From assembly GCF_011388195.1 (NCBI RefSeq), contig NZ_CP049990.1:2604001-2668000 (forward strand): a stretch of DNA of 64,000 bases. The letters run 5' to 3'. This document shows, in pieces, positions 47,756 to 59,180 of this stretch. The DNA comes from Pusillimonas sp. DMV24BSW_D (GTDB lineage: Bacteria; Pseudomonadota; Gammaproteobacteria; Burkholderiales; Burkholderiaceae_B). Both the position numbers and the translations under genes were made by a program. Under the pieces are notes generated by a model that saw only the letters and a program-made list of their open reading frames with translations, was not told the origin of the DNA and did no database searches. How positions within the stretch are numbered: the stretch's first letter is position 1; each line of letters opens with the position of its first letter.

Positions 47756-48637
47756 ATGAAACGTATTTTCCTTTTTCTAATGACCAATATCGCCGTTATG
47801 GTTGTGCTCAGCATCACGATGAGTATTCTGGGCGTTGGGCGCTATCTGGATGAACAAGGGCTGAACCTGACTCAGCTACTTATTTTCTCGGCATTCATTG
47901 GCTTTGGCGGCGCTTTCATTTCTTTGCTGATCAGTAAATGGATGGCGAAACGCTCCACTGGTGCCCGCGTTATCGACCCCCAAGCGCCATCCAGCCGTCA
48001 AGAAGCATGGTTGGTGGAAACCGTTCATCAACTGGCTGACCGCGCCGGTATCGGCCATCCCGAAGTCGCGATCTACGACGGGCCACCCAATGCGTTTGCC
48101 ACCGGTGCGTTCCGTAACAATGCGCTGGTTGCCGTCTCGACCGGGTTGCTCAGCAGTATGACTGAAGAAGAGGTCGCCGCTGTGCTGGGGCATGAAGTAG
48201 CCCACGTCGCAAACGGTGACATGGTCACACTTACGCTGATCCAGGGCGTTGTGAATACATTTGTGGTGTTCCTGGCCCGAGTAGTGGGTTATTTCGTTGA
48301 CCGCGTCATTCTTAAAAATGAACGAGGTCTGGGCCTGGGGTATTTTGGTGTCGTTATTGTGTGCGAAATCATCTTCGGCTTGCTGGCATCGATTATTGTC
48401 GCCTGGTTTTCACGTCAACGTGAGTACCGGGCCGACTCAGGCAGTGCCAAATTAATGGGAGCTCGCGAACCCATGATGAAAGCATTGGCCCGCTTGGGAG
48501 GACTGCAGCCCGGTAAACTGCCGGAATCATTTGAAGCGGCCGGCATCTCGGGCGGCGGCGGAATTAGTGCCCTGTTTTCCACCCATCCGCCTATCGAACA
48601 ACGAATTCGGGCGCTGCAAAATGCGCAGTTAAGCTAA
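47756..48637 (+). CDS. htpX: Membrane zinc metalloprotease HtpX
   Basis: Quality-control protease of 293 residues, the same length as the E. coli protein. The two N-terminal spans (about 4-25 and 38-60) are followed by the catalytic HEVAH at 146-150, two more hydrophobic segments, and the third zinc ligand region EYRADSGSA. It degrades misfolded membrane proteins together with FtsH. The ATG at 47756 follows AGGAA by nine bases; an upstream ATG lies at the likely transcription start and is not used. Confidence 0.96.
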   Translation: MKRIFLFLMTNIAVMVVLSITMSILGVGRYLDEQGLNLTQLLIFSAFIGFGGAFISLLISKWMAKRSTGARVIDPQAPSSRQEAWLVETVHQLADRAGIGHPEVAIYDGPPNAFATGAFRNNALVAVSTGLLSSMTEEEVAAVLGHEVAHVANGDMVTLTLIQGVVNTFVVFLARVVGYFVDRVILKNERGLGLGYFGVVIVCEIIFGLLASIIVAWFSRQREYRADSGSAKLMGAREPMMKALARLGGLQPGKLPESFEAAGISGGGGISALFSTHPPIEQRIRALQNAQLS

Positions 48638-48639
48638 CG

Positions 48640-48674
48640 AAAATGGGCCCCACCACCGCGTAGGGGCCCATTTT
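48640..48674. terminator. Bidirectional rho-independent terminator htpX / dienelactone hydrolase
   Basis: A perfect 12-base-pair stem AAAATGGGCCCC / GGGGCCCATTTT around an eleven-base loop (48652-48662). T- and A-runs on both sides let it work for both convergent genes. Confidence 0.93.
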
Positions 48675-48677
48675 CAT

Positions 48678-49466
48678 TTAAGCCAGATACCGTTTAAACC
48701 AATTCAACGCGCGAGACCAGGCGTCTTTGGCATCCGCTTCGTTGTAACTTGGCCGATAATCTGCGTAGAACGCATGATTCGATTCAGGATACACAATAAC
48801 CTCCGACGCCTTGGCCATATCATTTCCCTTTGCCAATGCATCTTGCATCCGGTGTACGTCATCTAACGGAATACCGGCGTCTTGCCCCCCATAAAGGCCC
48901 AATACCGGCGCTTTAAGCGTGTTGGCGACATCAATAGGATTGCGCTTTTGCAACGGCCCATGACCAACCGCCAGCTTCCCATACCAGGCAACGCCCGCCT
49001 TACAACTTGCATTATGTTCAGCGTACATCCAGGTAATACGCCCGCCCCAGCAAAAACCAGTAATACCTAAACGGCTCGTATCGGCCCCTTGCTGTTTAGC
49101 CCATGCAACACTGGCATCCAAATCAGCCAAAACCTGCTCGTCGGACACTTTCGAAACAATTTCCTGAATCAATGTCGGTACGTCGGTATATTTGGAGGCA
49201 TCCCCCTGACGCTCATACAGTTCAACCGCCACCGCAAAATAACCTTCTTTTGCAAAACGGCGACACACGTCTTGAATATGCTCGTGCAATCCGAACACTT
49301 CTTGCACGACCAGCAATACCGGCGCATTTTTTTGACCGGCGGGCGCTGCATAATAGGCAGAAATCTCGCCATCGAATGTTGGCATTTTGATCGCACCCTG
49401 ATCAAGGCCATCGGCTGGCGTATGAATCACGGTAGGTGCTGCACCGGTAATAGGTGAAAACGACAT
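48678..49466 (-). CDS. Dienelactone hydrolase family protein
   Basis: An alpha/beta-hydrolase of 262 residues. The catalytic triad is visible: Cys 139 in GFCWGG, Asp 196 in GGQDAG, and His 231 in NHAFYADYR; QEVFGLHEH near residue 55 provides the conserved Glu. The Cys nucleophile is the dienelactone-hydrolase type. The true substrate in core genomes of this group is unknown; there are no aromatic-degradation genes beside it. It lies nine bases from the polA stop and is probably in the polA transcript. Confidence 0.9.
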   Translation of the reverse strand: MSFSPITGAAPTVIHTPADGLDQGAIKMPTFDGEISAYYAAPAGQKNAPVLLVVQEVFGLHEHIQDVCRRFAKEGYFAVAVELYERQGDASKYTDVPTLIQEIVSKVSDEQVLADLDASVAWAKQQGADTSRLGITGFCWGGRITWMYAEHNASCKAGVAWYGKLAVGHGPLQKRNPIDVANTLKAPVLGLYGGQDAGIPLDDVHRMQDALAKGNDMAKASEVIVYPESNHAFYADYRPSYNEADAKDAWSRALNWFKRYLA

Positions 49467-49475
49467 AAATCCTCC

Positions 49476-52193
49476 TTAATGAGCCTGTTCCCAATTGGGG
49501 CCGACGCCTACTTCAGCCAACAACGGAACATCCAGTTTAGCGACATGACACATTAGATCCGGCAACGACTTGGTTACCGTATCCACTTCTTTTTCAGGTA
49601 CTTCAAACACCAGTTCGTCATGCACCTGCATCACCATTAATGTTTCAAGCTTCTGTTCATAAATCCATTTCTGCACAGCAACCATGGCCATTTTAATGAG
49701 ATCGGCAGCCGTACCTTGCATGGGTGCGTTAATGGCTGCACGCTCTGCGCCTGCGCGCCGCGGCCCTTTTGCACCTTTAATATCCGGCAACCACAAACGA
49801 CGCCCGAAAACTGTTTCAACATAACCCTGCTCATGCGCCCTGGCTTTGGTGTCCTCCATATACTGAGCCACACCCGGATAACGGGCAAAGTAACGATCAA
49901 TATAAGAACGGGCGGCGTCGCGCGTAATACCCAGTGCGTTGGCAAGCCCAAACTCGCCCATTCCGTATATCAACCCGAAATTAATGGCCTTGGCTGACCG
50001 TCGCTGTTCCGAAGTGACATCGCCCAGCGCCACGTTAAAAATTTCGGCTGCCGTCGCACGGTGAATATCCAACCCATCGGCAAACGCTTTTTGCAGGCTT
50101 TTGTCACCAGACACGTGCGCCATGACTCTCAGTTCAATTTGCGAGTAGTCTGCCGACACGATCTTTCCGTTTCTGGATATAAACGCAGCGCGAACGCGGC
50201 GCCCTTCCGGCGTGCGAACCGGGATATTCTGCAGATTGGGGTCGGATGATGCCAAACGCCCAGTAATGACCGCCGCCTGAGAGTAACGCGTATGCACCCG
50301 GCCAGTATCCGGGTTAATCATCTTGGGCAGTTTATCGGTGTAGGTAGATTTAAGCTTGGCCAAGCCGCGATATTCCAGAATAACCTGCGGCAAAGGGTAG
50401 TCGTGCGCCAGCCTGGTTAAAACCTCTTCGTCGGTAGAAGGGGCTCCACCCGCTGTTTTACGCACCACCGGCAGCTTCATGGTGTTGAACAGAATTTCGC
50501 CCAACTGTTTGGGGGAGTTCAAATTAAACGGTTGCCCCGCCAATTCATGTGCCTTAGCTTCGAATTCGGCCATTTTCTTGCCAATTTCCCCGCTTTGCTC
50601 ACCCAGCAATTTCGCGTCGATTAGAACGCCGTTGCGCTCGATTGTCGTGAGCACAGCCGATGTTTCCACCTCCAGCGTGTAAATACGCTCAAGTTCGGAA
50701 GACGCTTTTATTTTTGGTAACAACACCTCGTGAAGCTGCCAGGTAAAGTCGGCATCTTCTGCACCATAGAACGCCGCTTTTTCAACCTCCACCTGCTCAA
50801 AGCCAATTTGCTTGGCCCCCTTGCCGCACAAATCTTCATAACTGATTCCTTTGCGCCCCAGCCAACGCTCGGCCAGTTCCTGCATATTCACACGACGATG
50901 GGATTCAAGAACATAAGCTTGCAACATGCTGTCGTGCACGATACCGGCCAGTTGAATTCCTTCATTCATAAACACATGCGCATCGTACTTCGCGTTATGC
51001 AACAACTTGGGCGCTTTGTCGTTCTCCAGCCACGGGCGTAACCGATTCATGACTTCGTCAAACGGCAGTTGATCGACCTGGTCGGGGCCGCAGTGGCGCA
51101 AAGGTATGTAGCATGCTGTGCCCGCAGCAGTTGACATCGACATACCCACCAACCGGGCGGCCATCGGGTCAAGTGACGTCGTTTCCGTATCCAGTGCTAC
51201 TAACGGGGCAGACTCAATTCGCTCCAACCAGGTATCAAAACCCTTCCAGTCAAGAATCGTATCGTATTCAACGTTATCGGGCGCCGCAGGCGGATCGGCC
51301 GCCACTCGGCTATCCTGGCTCGGCACCCGCTCGTCATCCCCTGTCAGTTCGCGCAACCAGGTTCTAAAGCCGAATTCATCGTACAGCTGCACCAGTTTTT
51401 CGCGATCGGGCTCTTTCGGAACCAAATCTGAGAAATCATCAGCCAGGAATGGGATATCGCAGTCGACCTTTACAGTCAGCAATTGACGCGTCATTTCGAA
51501 GTTAGGAATCGCTTCTCGCAAATTCTTGCCGGCTACGCCTTTGATTTCGTCGGCGTTCTTCACTATTTCATCGATTGAGCCATATTGGTTGAGCCATTTG
51601 GCCGCCGTTTTGGGTCCTACTTTTTCAACACCGGGAATGTTGTCAACAGCATCTCCTGTCAGCATCAGATATTCCACGATTTGATCCGGGCGGACCCCAA
51701 ACTTTTCGGTCACTCCCTGGACATCCTGCTTCCCGCCGGTCATGGTGTTAACCAGCTCTACGTGGTGATTAACCAACTGGGCCAGGTCTTTATCACCGGT
51801 CGATACAACGGTGTATACCCCTTTCTCGGTGGCGCGATGCGCCAATGTGCCAATGACATCATCGGCCTCAACCCCCGACACCGTTAACACGTGCCAGCCC
51901 ATGGCTTTCACGGCTTCATGAATCGGCTCGATCTGCAAAGCCAGGTCTTCAGGCATGGAAGGCCGATGCCCTTTATACTCAGGGTAGATTTCGTCGCGAA
52001 ACGTACTGCCTTTGGCATCAAAAATGCAGGCCGCGTAATCTGCCTTGTAATCCTGAGACAGCCTCCGTAACATTGATATGACACCATACAAGGCTCCGGT
52101 TGGCTGACCCTTGGCGTTTCTAAGGTCAGGCAGCGCGTGAAACGCCCGGTACAGATAACTGGAACCATCAACAAGTAACAAGGTTTTTTTCAT
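49476..52193 (-). CDS. polA: DNA polymerase I
   Basis: Repair and Okazaki-fragment polymerase of 905 residues. MKKTLLLVDGSSYLYRAFHALP opens the 5-prime nuclease domain (about 1-300). The proofreading domain keeps its acidic residues: DTETTSLDP, LLHNAKYDAH and EDADFTWQL. The polymerase domain has SADYSQIELRVMAH and VHDELVFE. The start at 52193 is fixed by the family N-terminus; it overlaps the ATG of the divergent LOG gene by two bases, and no good ribosome site is visible before it. Confidence 0.97.
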   Translation of the reverse strand: MKKTLLLVDGSSYLYRAFHALPDLRNAKGQPTGALYGVISMLRRLSQDYKADYAACIFDAKGSTFRDEIYPEYKGHRPSMPEDLALQIEPIHEAVKAMGWHVLTVSGVEADDVIGTLAHRATEKGVYTVVSTGDKDLAQLVNHHVELVNTMTGGKQDVQGVTEKFGVRPDQIVEYLMLTGDAVDNIPGVEKVGPKTAAKWLNQYGSIDEIVKNADEIKGVAGKNLREAIPNFEMTRQLLTVKVDCDIPFLADDFSDLVPKEPDREKLVQLYDEFGFRTWLRELTGDDERVPSQDSRVAADPPAAPDNVEYDTILDWKGFDTWLERIESAPLVALDTETTSLDPMAARLVGMSMSTAAGTACYIPLRHCGPDQVDQLPFDEVMNRLRPWLENDKAPKLLHNAKYDAHVFMNEGIQLAGIVHDSMLQAYVLESHRRVNMQELAERWLGRKGISYEDLCGKGAKQIGFEQVEVEKAAFYGAEDADFTWQLHEVLLPKIKASSELERIYTLEVETSAVLTTIERNGVLIDAKLLGEQSGEIGKKMAEFEAKAHELAGQPFNLNSPKQLGEILFNTMKLPVVRKTAGGAPSTDEEVLTRLAHDYPLPQVILEYRGLAKLKSTYTDKLPKMINPDTGRVHTRYSQAAVITGRLASSDPNLQNIPVRTPEGRRVRAAFISRNGKIVSADYSQIELRVMAHVSGDKSLQKAFADGLDIHRATAAEIFNVALGDVTSEQRRSAKAINFGLIYGMGEFGLANALGITRDAARSYIDRYFARYPGVAQYMEDTKARAHEQGYVETVFGRRLWLPDIKGAKGPRRAGAERAAINAPMQGTAADLIKMAMVAVQKWIYEQKLETLMVMQVHDELVFEVPEKEVDTVTKSLPDLMCHVAKLDVPLLAEVGVGPNWEQAH

Positions 52194-52872
52194 GAGTCGT
52201 AATAAAGTCGTACGTACGCCGGTTAGCCGGCAGATTCCCGTGATTATGTCAGAGATGCAGACCGCTGCCGACACGCTTCAGGAAATTGGCTGGGGCGTAA
52301 GCGTTTTTGGCAGTGCCCGTATTAAACCAGACTCGCCATACTACGCCATGGGCGAAGCCTTGGGTACCCGGCTGGCCCAAGCCGGCCTACCCGTTATTGC
52401 AGGGGGTGGCCCGGGCATTATGGAGGCCGCAAATAAAGGGGCTTACACGTCGGGCGGACAAAGCATTGGCCTGAATATCAAACTACCCAAGGAAACCAAG
52501 AACAACGACTACCAAACGCATAGCCTGCATTTTGAGTATTTTTACTCCCGTAAAGCAACCTTTTTCATGCACAGTGCGGCGTTTATCGCTTTACCCGGCG
52601 GCTTTGGTACGCTCGATGAACTATTTGAGGTTCTTACTTTAATACAAACCGGCAAAATTCCGCACGCCCCAATTATTCTAATGGGCAGCGATTATTGGTC
52701 CGGCCTGCTGAAGTGGATCGCCAACGAACTCGAACCACGTCAGTTAATTGGTCCGAACGACCTACAACTGATGACCATGACCGACGATATCGACGAGGCC
52801 ATGCATGCAATTCAGACATTCATGCAAAGCCAGGCCGATCAATTGGGATATGCCGCAATTATTCCTGAATAA
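52192..52872 (+). CDS. LOG-family (TIGR00730) Rossmann-fold protein
   Basis: A 226-residue protein of the lysine-decarboxylase-like LOG group, several members of which are nucleotide 5-monophosphate nucleosidases or cytokinin-activating phosphoribohydrolases. GGGPGIMEAANKGA (71-84) and PGGFGTLDE (135-143) are the two nucleotide/catalytic signatures. AAGG lies eight bases before the ATG at 52192; downstream starts at 52246 or 52255 are possible. It is divergent from polA with overlapping start codons. The exact substrate is not known. Confidence 0.87.
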   Translation: MSRNKVVRTPVSRQIPVIMSEMQTAADTLQEIGWGVSVFGSARIKPDSPYYAMGEALGTRLAQAGLPVIAGGGPGIMEAANKGAYTSGGQSIGLNIKLPKETKNNDYQTHSLHFEYFYSRKATFFMHSAAFIALPGGFGTLDELFEVLTLIQTGKIPHAPIILMGSDYWSGLLKWIANELEPRQLIGPNDLQLMTMTDDIDEAMHAIQTFMQSQADQLGYAAIIPE

Positions 52873-52921
52873 CTCCCCCACTCTCAACCCAAGCGGGAAG
52901 CCGACCCGAGTGTTTTCGCCA

Positions 52922-52970
52922 AAATGAAAAACACCCCAAAACTTGAAACGATGTTCAGTTTTTGGGGTGT
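52922..52970 (-). terminator. Rho-independent terminator, typA side
   Basis: ACACCCCAAAA (52931-52941) pairs with TTTTGGGGTGT (52960-52970), with an inner CTTGAA/TTCAG helix. On the minus strand the stem is followed by TTTTTCATTTT, so it most likely ends the typA transcript; on the plus strand the tail is not T-rich. Confidence 0.82.
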
Positions 52971-53024
52971 GGTTCAGCTTAGTTTGGTCCGGCGTCTTTC
53001 TTCTTGCCTGCCCAATGCATTAAG

Positions 53025-54851
53025 TTAGCTTGTTACGGTTTCACGTGCCATGCGACGGCGCTCATGCTCTTGCAAATAGCGCTTACGCAAACGAATCGAT
53101 TTCGGCGTCACCTCAACCAACTCATCGTCATCGATAAATTCAACGGCGTATTCGAGCGTAAGCTTAACAGGCGGCACCAAGTCGATATGTTCATCTTTAC
53201 TGGTCGTACGAATATTGGTTAGCTTTTTTTCCTTGATGGGATTAACCACCAAATCGTTGTCCCGGCTATGAATGCCAATAACCATGCCTTCATATACTGC
53301 CTCACCCGGGCTGACGAACATACGGCCACGCTCTTGTAACTTCCAGAGCGCGTAGGCAACGGCATTACCATTATCCTGACTGATCAATACACCGTTGCGT
53401 CGTTCACCAACCCCTCCTTCACGCATGGGGCCATACTCGTCGAAATTGTGGCTCATCAAGCCGGTACCGCGGGTCAGTGTCAGAAACTCGCCCTGGAAGC
53501 CAATAAGCCCGCGAGCGGGGATGCGATATTCCAGACGCGTGCGACCGCGGCCATCCGATTGCATGTCAAGCAGATCACCCTTTCGACGCCCCAACTCTTC
53601 CATAACGCCGCCCTGGTGTCCCTCTTCAACGTCGACCGTCAGCAGCTCAAAAGGCTCCATTTTCTGCCCATCGACCTCTTTAATCAGAACCTGTGGCCGT
53701 GAAACAGCCAGCTCGTAGCCCTCGCGGCGCATGTTTTCGAGCAGAATCGTCAGGTGTAATTCACCACGGCCACGTACCTCGAACACCATATCGTCGTCGG
53801 TTGGATCCATGCGCAACGCGACATTCGATTTCAACTCCAGCTCAAGACGATCGCGCAACTGGCGGCTGGTAACGTATTTCCCCTCGCGGCCGGCCAAGGG
53901 TGAACTATTTACCATAAAGTTCATGGTTAGCGTCGGCTCATCGATGCGCAACAAAGGCAAGGGATCGGGTTGGGCGGGATCCATGACTGTACAACCAATA
54001 CCGATTTCTTCAATGCCGTTAATCAGCACAATATCACCGGCCTGAGCTTCGTCAACCAATTCGCGCTCCAGACCTCGGAACTTCAGCACTTGGTTGATGC
54101 GCCCCTTGATGGGCGCACCTTCAGGGCCAAACTGAACCAGCACATCTTGAGCCGCTCTCACCCGACCACGATTAACACGGCCCACGCCGATCTTACCTAC
54201 ATAACTGTTGTAGTCCATCGAGATGATTTGCAACTGTAATGGGCCATCGGCATCGTCATCGCGCTCTGGAACATGCTTCAGAATCGCTTCGAACAACGGC
54301 CGCATATTGCCCTCGCGCACATCGGGTTCGAGCCCGGCATAACCCGACAGACCCGATGCATAAACAATGGGGAAATCGAGCTGCTCTTCAGTTGCGCCTA
54401 ATTTGTCGAACAAGTCGAACGTGGCGTTAATAACGTGATCAATACGGGCACCGGGACGGTCGATTTTATTAACCACCACAATCGGTTTAAGACCCAATGC
54501 CAGTGCCTTACGGGTTACAAAGCGTGTTTGCGGCATCGGCCCTTCAACGGCATCAACCAGTAGCAACACACCATCGACCATCGACAGAACCCGTTCGACC
54601 TCTCCGCCGAAATCGGCGTGACCGGGGGTATCAACAATATTGATATGCGTACCTTCGTACTCCACCGCACAGTTCTTCGACAAGATCGTGATACCTCGCT
54701 CGCGCTCAATATCGCCTGAATCCATCACGCGTTCAGACACTTGCTGGTTATCACGAAAAGTACCCGACTGACGCAGTAGCTGGTCAACCAGTGTCGTCTT
54801 CCCGTGATCAACGTGGGCAATAATGGCAACATTACGCAACGCACGGCTCAT
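53025..54851 (-). CDS. typA: Ribosome-associated GTPase TypA/BipA
   Basis: Translational GTPase of 608 residues that acts in ribosome assembly and stress adaptation. G1 is [10 protein letters not shown]2/G3 ERGITI and [11 protein letters not shown]4 [12 protein letters not shown]-like domains III and V follow, then the BipA-specific C-terminal domain (about 480-600). It is the last gene of the operon from rimP, only four bases after truB. Confidence 0.97.
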   Translation of the reverse strand: MSRALRNVAIIAHVDHGKTTLVDQLLRQSGTFRDNQQVSERVMDSGDIERERGITILSKNCAVEYEGTHINIVDTPGHADFGGEVERVLSMVDGVLLLVDAVEGPMPQTRFVTRKALALGLKPIVVVNKIDRPGARIDHVINATFDLFDKLGATEEQLDFPIVYASGLSGYAGLEPDVREGNMRPLFEAILKHVPERDDDADGPLQLQIISMDYNSYVGKIGVGRVNRGRVRAAQDVLVQFGPEGAPIKGRINQVLKFRGLERELVDEAQAGDIVLINGIEEIGIGCTVMDPAQPDPLPLLRIDEPTLTMNFMVNSSPLAGREGKYVTSRQLRDRLELELKSNVALRMDPTDDDMVFEVRGRGELHLTILLENMRREGYELAVSRPQVLIKEVDGQKMEPFELLTVDVEEGHQGGVMEELGRRKGDLLDMQSDGRGRTRLEYRIPARGLIGFQGEFLTLTRGTGLMSHNFDEYGPMREGGVGERRNGVLISQDNGNAVAYALWKLQERGRMFVSPGEAVYEGMVIGIHSRDNDLVVNPIKEKKLTNIRTTSKDEHIDLVPPVKLTLEYAVEFIDDDELVEVTPKSIRLRKRYLQEHERRRMARETVTS

Positions 54852-54855
54852 AAAT

Positions 54856-55605
54856 TCATCCTTTCTGTTTAGTGCCCGACGGCAGCAGGCCCTCGGGTAA
54901 ATTTTCCGGCAATATCAACGCAGTTTGGGGCGTAGGCATCGCCTGTAAAGTATCCAAATCAACCGCATCCTGTAACTGAAACGGCCCGACGCTGGTGCGT
55001 CGTAATGCAACTAAATGAGCGCCACAACCCAACATACGCCCAATATCCTGCGCCAATGTCCGTATATACGTGCCCTTGCTGCAATGTACGTAAATGGTGG
55101 CTTGGCGCCCATCAAAAGCACGGGTTACAAGCTCTCGGATTACGACCTGACGTGGCGGACGCTCTATTTCCACCCCTTTTCGGGCGTACTCATACAGCGG
55201 ACGCCCATCTTTCTTCAATGCTGAATACATTGGGGGGATTTGCGAAATTTCTCCCCGAAACGCGTCCAGTACAACCTCGAACCGGGCACGCTCAACCTCT
55301 TGAAAGTCTGATCCGGCCTGGCTAACAATATTTCCGGTCAAGTCGCCGGAGTCGGTCTCTTCACCGAACAACAACGTGGCTTCATATGCCTTATCGGCGG
55401 CAAGCATGTTGCCGGCAATTTTGGTGGCACGACCCAAACAACAAACAAGTAATCCGGTAGCAAAAGGATCCAGCGTACCAGTGTGTCCGGCTTTGCGCGC
55501 ATCCAATGTACGCTTAGCCCGCTGTAAGGCGTGATTACTCGACAAACCCTGAGGTTTATCAAGCAACAATACGCCATCGAGCAACTGCCCGCGTCGGGAT
55601 GCCAT
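54856..55605 (-). CDS. truB: tRNA pseudouridine(55) synthase TruB
   Basis: Makes pseudouridine 55 in the T-loop of tRNAs. It has 249 residues. The catalytic Asp is residue 46 in [22 protein letters not shown] (16-23) and the C-terminal PUA-like part are present. It is 35 bases from rbfA and four bases before typA, in the conserved nusA-infB-rbfA-truB order. Confidence 0.96.
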   Translation of the reverse strand: MASRRGQLLDGVLLLDKPQGLSSNHALQRAKRTLDARKAGHTGTLDPFATGLLVCCLGRATKIAGNMLAADKAYEATLLFGEETDSGDLTGNIVSQAGSDFQEVERARFEVVLDAFRGEISQIPPMYSALKKDGRPLYEYARKGVEIERPPRQVVIRELVTRAFDGRQATIYVHCSKGTYIRTLAQDIGRMLGCGAHLVALRRTSVGPFQLQDAVDLDTLQAMPTPQTALILPENLPEGLLPSGTKQKG

Positions 55606-55640
55606 CGTTAATAACTCTAAAGAAAATACGACAGCCCGAA

Positions 55641-56048
55641 TCAGGACCGTTCGTCGGGTTCGTCGGGCTCGGCCCCAGCTTCCTGGGAACGCGGCGCATT
55701 GGCCTGATCAATAAGCCGCGAGAGCGCCAGGCCCCGCGCAAGCTGATCATCATGATGAAAGTGCAATGTAGGCACAGTATGAATGTGCAACATTTTAAAT
55801 AACAGCGAATGCAACCAACCGGCTTTTTCGTCGAGCACTGCTTTAGCCGCATCAGGCTCGGCACCCATCACGGTAAAATATACCTTAGCATGAGCGTAAT
55901 CGGCAGACAGCTCAACGCCGGTTAGCGTAATAAGCCCCGCCCGCGATACATCAACCTCGCGTTGGATCAGAATCGCAAGATCTTTTTGTATCTGGTCGGC
56001 CAACCGCGTGTTACGGCTGGTGGCGGGTTTTGACTTGTGACGTCCCAT
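55641..56048 (-). CDS. rbfA: 30S ribosome-binding factor A
   Basis: Assists maturation of the 16S rRNA 5-prime end and cold adaptation. It has 135 residues with a KH-like core (about 15-105): [25 protein letters not shown] and the typical [12 protein letters not shown]. The C-terminal tail is acidic (EPDEPDE). It starts two bases after the infB stop. Confidence 0.95.
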   Translation of the reverse strand: MGRHKSKPATSRNTRLADQIQKDLAILIQREVDVSRAGLITLTGVELSADYAHAKVYFTVMGAEPDAAKAVLDEKAGWLHSLLFKMLHIHTVPTLHFHHDDQLARGLALSRLIDQANAPRSQEAGAEPDEPDERS

Positions 56049-56050
56049 AT

Positions 56051-59000
56051 TTACAGCGTCCGAGCAACTTCCTTGATTTCAAATACTTCAAGCTGGTCGC
56101 CCACCTCAAGATCAATACTACTCTTCAAAGTAATACCGCAATCAAAGCCGGCTTTAACTTCTTTAACGTCGTCTTTGAAGCGACGCAAGGAATCGATTGC
56201 ACCTGTCCAGATGACAACATTGTTGCGCAACAAGCGTACTTGCGCGTCGCGGCGAACGACACCATCGGTAACCATACAACCGGCAATATTGCCGACTTTG
56301 GAAATAGTAAACACTTCGCGAATGTCGACCGAGCCGATCACCTCTTCACGCTGCTCAGGGGCAAGCATGCCCGACATGGCTTTGCGAACATCGTCGATAG
56401 CGTCGTAAATGATGTTGTAGTAGCGCAAATCGATGCCGTTGTTTTCAGCCAGCTTCTTCGCACTTTGTTCCGCGCGCACATTGAAACCGATGATGACGGC
56501 ATTCGAAGCGATCGCCAGGTTCACGTCACTTTCAGAGATACCACCCACAGCAGCATGCACAACCTGAACCCGAACCTCTTCGGTTGAAAGTTTAAGCAAT
56601 GACTGCACCAATGCTTCCTGCGAACCTTGAACGTCGGTTTTAACGATAAGCGCTAACGTTTGGCTGCCTTCGCCCATGTTTTCAAACATGGATTCAAGCT
56701 TGGCTGCCTGTTGACGTGCCAGTTTGACATCACGGAACTTGCCCTGACGGAATAAGGCGATTTCACGTGCCTTGCGTTCATCGGCCATCGCAATCACTTC
56801 ATCACCGGCGGCCGGCACTTCCGTTAAGCCCTGAATTTCAACTGGAATGGACGGGCCTGCGGTGTTTACCGGCTTACCGTTCTCATTCAACATCGCGCGA
56901 ACCCGACCATAGCTGGCTCCTGCCAAAATGGAATCGCCACGGGTTAATGTGCCGCTTTGAACCAATACAGTCGCAACCGGTCCTCGGCCCTTATCGAGTC
57001 GCGCCTCAATGACGATACCCTTGGCAGGCGCCTCTATAGGTGCCTTAAGCTCAAGGATCTCCGCCTGCAATAACACATGTTCAAGCAGATCATCGATGCC
57101 TTGACCTGTTTTGGCCGACACCGGTACGAAGGGCACATCACCACCATATTCTTCCGGCACAACTTCTTCCGAAATCAGCTCTTGCTTGACACGATCTGGA
57201 TTAGCTTCCGGTTTATCGATTTTGTTCACCGCAACAACCAACGGAACGCCAGCAGCCTTGGCATGATGAACAGCTTCTTTGGTTTGTGGCATCACGCCGT
57301 CGTCGGCGGCCACCACCAAAATCACAATATCAGTCGCCTTGGCGCCACGCGCACGCATAGCCGTAAATGCCTCGTGACCGGGGGTGTCAAGAAAGGTAAC
57401 CATGCCACGATCTGTTTTGACACTGTATGCACCAATATGCTGCGTAATACCGCCTGCCTCACCGGAGGCCACCTTCGCGCGTCGAATGTGATCAAGCAAA
57501 GATGTTTTACCGTGGTCAACGTGACCCATCACCGTGACAACAGGTGCGCGCGGCAAGGACTCGGCCTGCACGTCCACCTCAGGCGAAACAAGGAAAGCCT
57601 CGGGATCATCGAGTTTCGCCGCAATAGCGGTGTGACCCAACTCCTCAACAACAATCATGGCCGTTTCCTGATCAAGAACCTGATTGATGGTCACCATTTG
57701 GCCCAGCTTCATAAGATGCTTGATAACCTCGGCCGCTTTAATTGCCATTTTATGTGCCAGATCGCCCACTGTGATGGTTTCAGGCACATGTATTTCACGT
57801 GCAATAAACTCAACGACTTGCGGCTCTTTGCGCTCGGGTTGAGCTTGACGGCTATTACGACCGCGACCGCCCTTGCCCGCCTTGCCGCCGGCACGCCATC
57901 CCTCACGGCCTGGCGGAGGCGCAGCAACTGCTTCGCGAGCCGCGGGCTTCTTGCGAGCACCGCCTTCTTCAACCCAACCGGCATCACCTGCACGACCTTT
58001 CTTGCCGTCGGCCGCTTTGCCGTCTTTCTTGCCTGCTTTACCTGCAGGCTTGTGCAAAGTACCGGATATGCCACCTTCGTCTTCAGGTGCCTTAAGCACT
58101 TTACGCGGACGATTTAACATTTGGCGCAGTGCTGCGGCTTCAGCTTCAGCCGCCTTACGGGCACGGTCACGTTCCTCATCGGGCGCATCGGTATCGTCTT
58201 GCGCAGCAGCGCGTTTCCCCGCGGGCGCCTTGGCCGCCACTCTCTTGGCGGCGACTTTTTTACCGGGCCCGGATGAGCCGACCTTATCATTCTCAGATTT
58301 AGCCCGGCGCTCAACCGCTTTTTGGGCCGCTTCTGTGTCCGCATCGGGCACTTCAGCAGTTGGCTCCACAGCCTCAGCCTTTGCCACCACCTCGGCTTCT
58401 TTAGCCTCGCCGGCGCTCTCTTGCTGACCTGTTTCGGTGACCTGATCGGAAACAGATGTCTCAGCCGTGTCGGCCGTCGGCTCAGTGATGTCTTTAGGTT
58501 TAGCGTCAGCTTCCTCGTCTGTACCGGCAGCAACATCGTCACGAGCGTGATCATCAGCGACAGGCTGACTGGGCAACGACTTTGCTTCGTCTACGTCCTT
58601 TTCCTGCCCTTTGGCTGCGGTAGCGTCTGCATCAGACGCTTCAGGCGTAGATGCTGCACTTTCAACAGCCGCAGAACTTGTAGCTTGCTCTTGTGACACA
58701 GGAATATCGGTTACCGGCGCCGTCGTTTGCGCATTCTGATCGTCGTCTTTCCCTACTGTCGTCGCATCAGTTTCTGAGCCGGCCACCTCGGCCGCTTTAC
58801 GTGCGCTTTCAAGGTCAGTAGGTTCCCGCTTCACAAAAACCCGCTTCTTACGGACCTCAACCTGAATGGTGCGCGAACGACCGGAACTATCAGCTTGACG
58901 AATTTCTGACGTTTGACGTCTGGTAAGCGTAATTTTCTTTCCATCGCCGGCTCCTTTGGAGCGACGCAACGAATCGAGCAGTTTCGCCTTGTCTGCATCG

Positions 59001-59116
59001 GTGACACTATCGTCAACCGATTTCAAATCAACGCCTGCAGCGCGTAACTGCTCCAGCAGTGCGTCTGCGGGCATTTTCAGTTCAACGGCGAACTGGGCGA
59101 CGGTGTTACTCGACAT
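56051..59116 (-). CDS. infB: Translation initiation factor IF-2
   Basis: GTPase of 1021 residues that places initiator tRNA on the 30S subunit, longer than the E. coli protein (890). The extra length is in the N-terminal half, where residues 100-420 are low-complexity Ala/Glu/Lys-rich linker between the IF2-N domain and the core. The G domain has [17 protein letters not shown] and NKIDKPEAN. Domains II to IV follow. An internal start giving a short IF-2 form is possible but not evident. It lies 64 bases after nusA. Confidence 0.97.
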   Translation of the reverse strand: MSSNTVAQFAVELKMPADALLEQLRAAGVDLKSVDDSVTDADKAKLLDSLRRSKGAGDGKKITLTRRQTSEIRQADSSGRSRTIQVEVRKKRVFVKREPTDLESARKAAEVAGSETDATTVGKDDDQNAQTTAPVTDIPVSQEQATSSAAVESAASTPEASDADATAAKGQEKDVDEAKSLPSQPVADDHARDDVAAGTDEEADAKPKDITEPTADTAETSVSDQVTETGQQESAGEAKEAEVVAKAEAVEPTAEVPDADTEAAQKAVERRAKSENDKVGSSGPGKKVAAKRVAAKAPAGKRAAAQDDTDAPDEERDRARKAAEAEAAALRQMLNRPRKVLKAPEDEGGISGTLHKPAGKAGKKDGKAADGKKGRAGDAGWVEEGGARKKPAAREAVAAPPPGREGWRAGGKAGKGGRGRNSRQAQPERKEPQVVEFIAREIHVPETITVGDLAHKMAIKAAEVIKHLMKLGQMVTINQVLDQETAMIVVEELGHTAIAAKLDDPEAFLVSPEVDVQAESLPRAPVVTVMGHVDHGKTSLLDHIRRAKVASGEAGGITQHIGAYSVKTDRGMVTFLDTPGHEAFTAMRARGAKATDIVILVVAADDGVMPQTKEAVHHAKAAGVPLVVAVNKIDKPEANPDRVKQELISEEVVPEEYGGDVPFVPVSAKTGQGIDDLLEHVLLQAEILELKAPIEAPAKGIVIEARLDKGRGPVATVLVQSGTLTRGDSILAGASYGRVRAMLNENGKPVNTAGPSIPVEIQGLTEVPAAGDEVIAMADERKAREIALFRQGKFRDVKLARQQAAKLESMFENMGEGSQTLALIVKTDVQGSQEALVQSLLKLSTEEVRVQVVHAAVGGISESDVNLAIASNAVIIGFNVRAEQSAKKLAENNGIDLRYYNIIYDAIDDVRKAMSGMLAPEQREEVIGSVDIREVFTISKVGNIAGCMVTDGVVRRDAQVRLLRNNVVIWTGAIDSLRRFKDDVKEVKAGFDCGITLKSSIDLEVGDQLEVFEIKEVARTL

Positions 59117-59180
59117 TCGACTCTCTCTTATACGACAACTTTATTCAATACATACGGGCTCAAAAAGGAAGCGTACAAAG

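Noticed and set aside
52220-52233. GCCGG-TTAG-CCGGC hairpin near the polA/LOG start
   Set aside because: It is inside the LOG coding sequence, short, and lacks a T-tract; a possible effect on polA translation is unsupported.
57077-58117. A 346-codon plus-strand frame opposite infB
   Set aside because: It lies entirely antisense to a well-supported gene, has no ribosome site, and its composition mirrors the infB codon pattern.
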